5,582 nt of DNA from Parcubacteria group bacterium GW2011_GWA1_47_8 (GTDB lineage: Bacteria > Patescibacteriota > Minisyncoccia > Phycocordibacterales > UBA1550): positions 45,021 to 50,602 of the forward strand of contig LCOP01000007.1 in assembly GCA_000996605.1 (NCBI GenBank), written 5' to 3'. Made by a program: the position numbers and the translations under genes. Numbering within the stretch: the stretch's first letter is position 1; each line of letters starts with the position of its first letter. Below, piece by piece: positions 5,562 through 5,582 of this stretch. Below the pieces are notes generated by a model. It was not told where the DNA came from. It was given only the letters and a program-made list of their open reading frames with translations, and did no database searches.

Positions 5562-5582
5562 GAACACAAGTATAAATGTCTT

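Overview
The window looks bacterial. It is dominated by one minus-strand gene cluster for a type IV pilus / type II secretion-like machine. It most resembles genomes of the Candidate Phyla Radiation (Patescibacteria, Parcubacteria-like). That placement is inference from three things: the style of the PilX-like protein, a small 'hypothetical' family at the right end that I recall mainly from such genomes, and short repeats lying inside prepilin leaders. No marker gene in the window fixes the taxonomy.

Layout, read in the direction of transcription (right to left). At 5582-4990 there is a hairpin followed by a roughly 167-177-residue minus-strand coding region that has no in-frame ATG. Automated ORF calling recovers only its C-terminal third. 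At 4989-4894 is a 96-base gap with a weak terminator-like hairpin and a possible extended -10 box. The pilus cluster follows: a PilC/GspF platform protein (4893-3676), a GspH/FimT-like pseudopilin (3652-3062), a GspI/PilV-like pseudopilin (3027-2557), a GspJ/PilW-like pseudopilin (2555-1911) and a large GspK/PilX-like protein (1897-77). Gaps within the cluster are only 1-34 bases, so it is probably one operon. A perfect 21-bp hairpin with A5/T5 tracts (1-46) closes it.

How the genes work together: the order F-H-I-J-K matches the platform plus the four minor pseudopilins that, in type II secretion and type IV pili, prime assembly and cap the filament tip. The K/PilX-like member lacks the Glu at mature position 5, as GspK does, and carries a very large secreted region, so it is the likely tip or adhesive subunit. 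The ATPase (PilB/GspE), prepilin peptidase (PilD), major pilin and PilM/N/O are not in the window and must lie elsewhere.

The most unusual points are: (1) the long prepilin leaders of the H- and J-like proteins, which are translated through short repeats, including a palindromic element flanked by 8-bp direct repeats; (2) a beta-sandwich-like domain apparently inserted in the PilX-like protein, with ten cysteines that mostly fall in close pairs; (3) the right-hand gene, which needs an AUU start or a frameshift. I found no CRISPR array, tRNA, rRNA, transposase or defence system.
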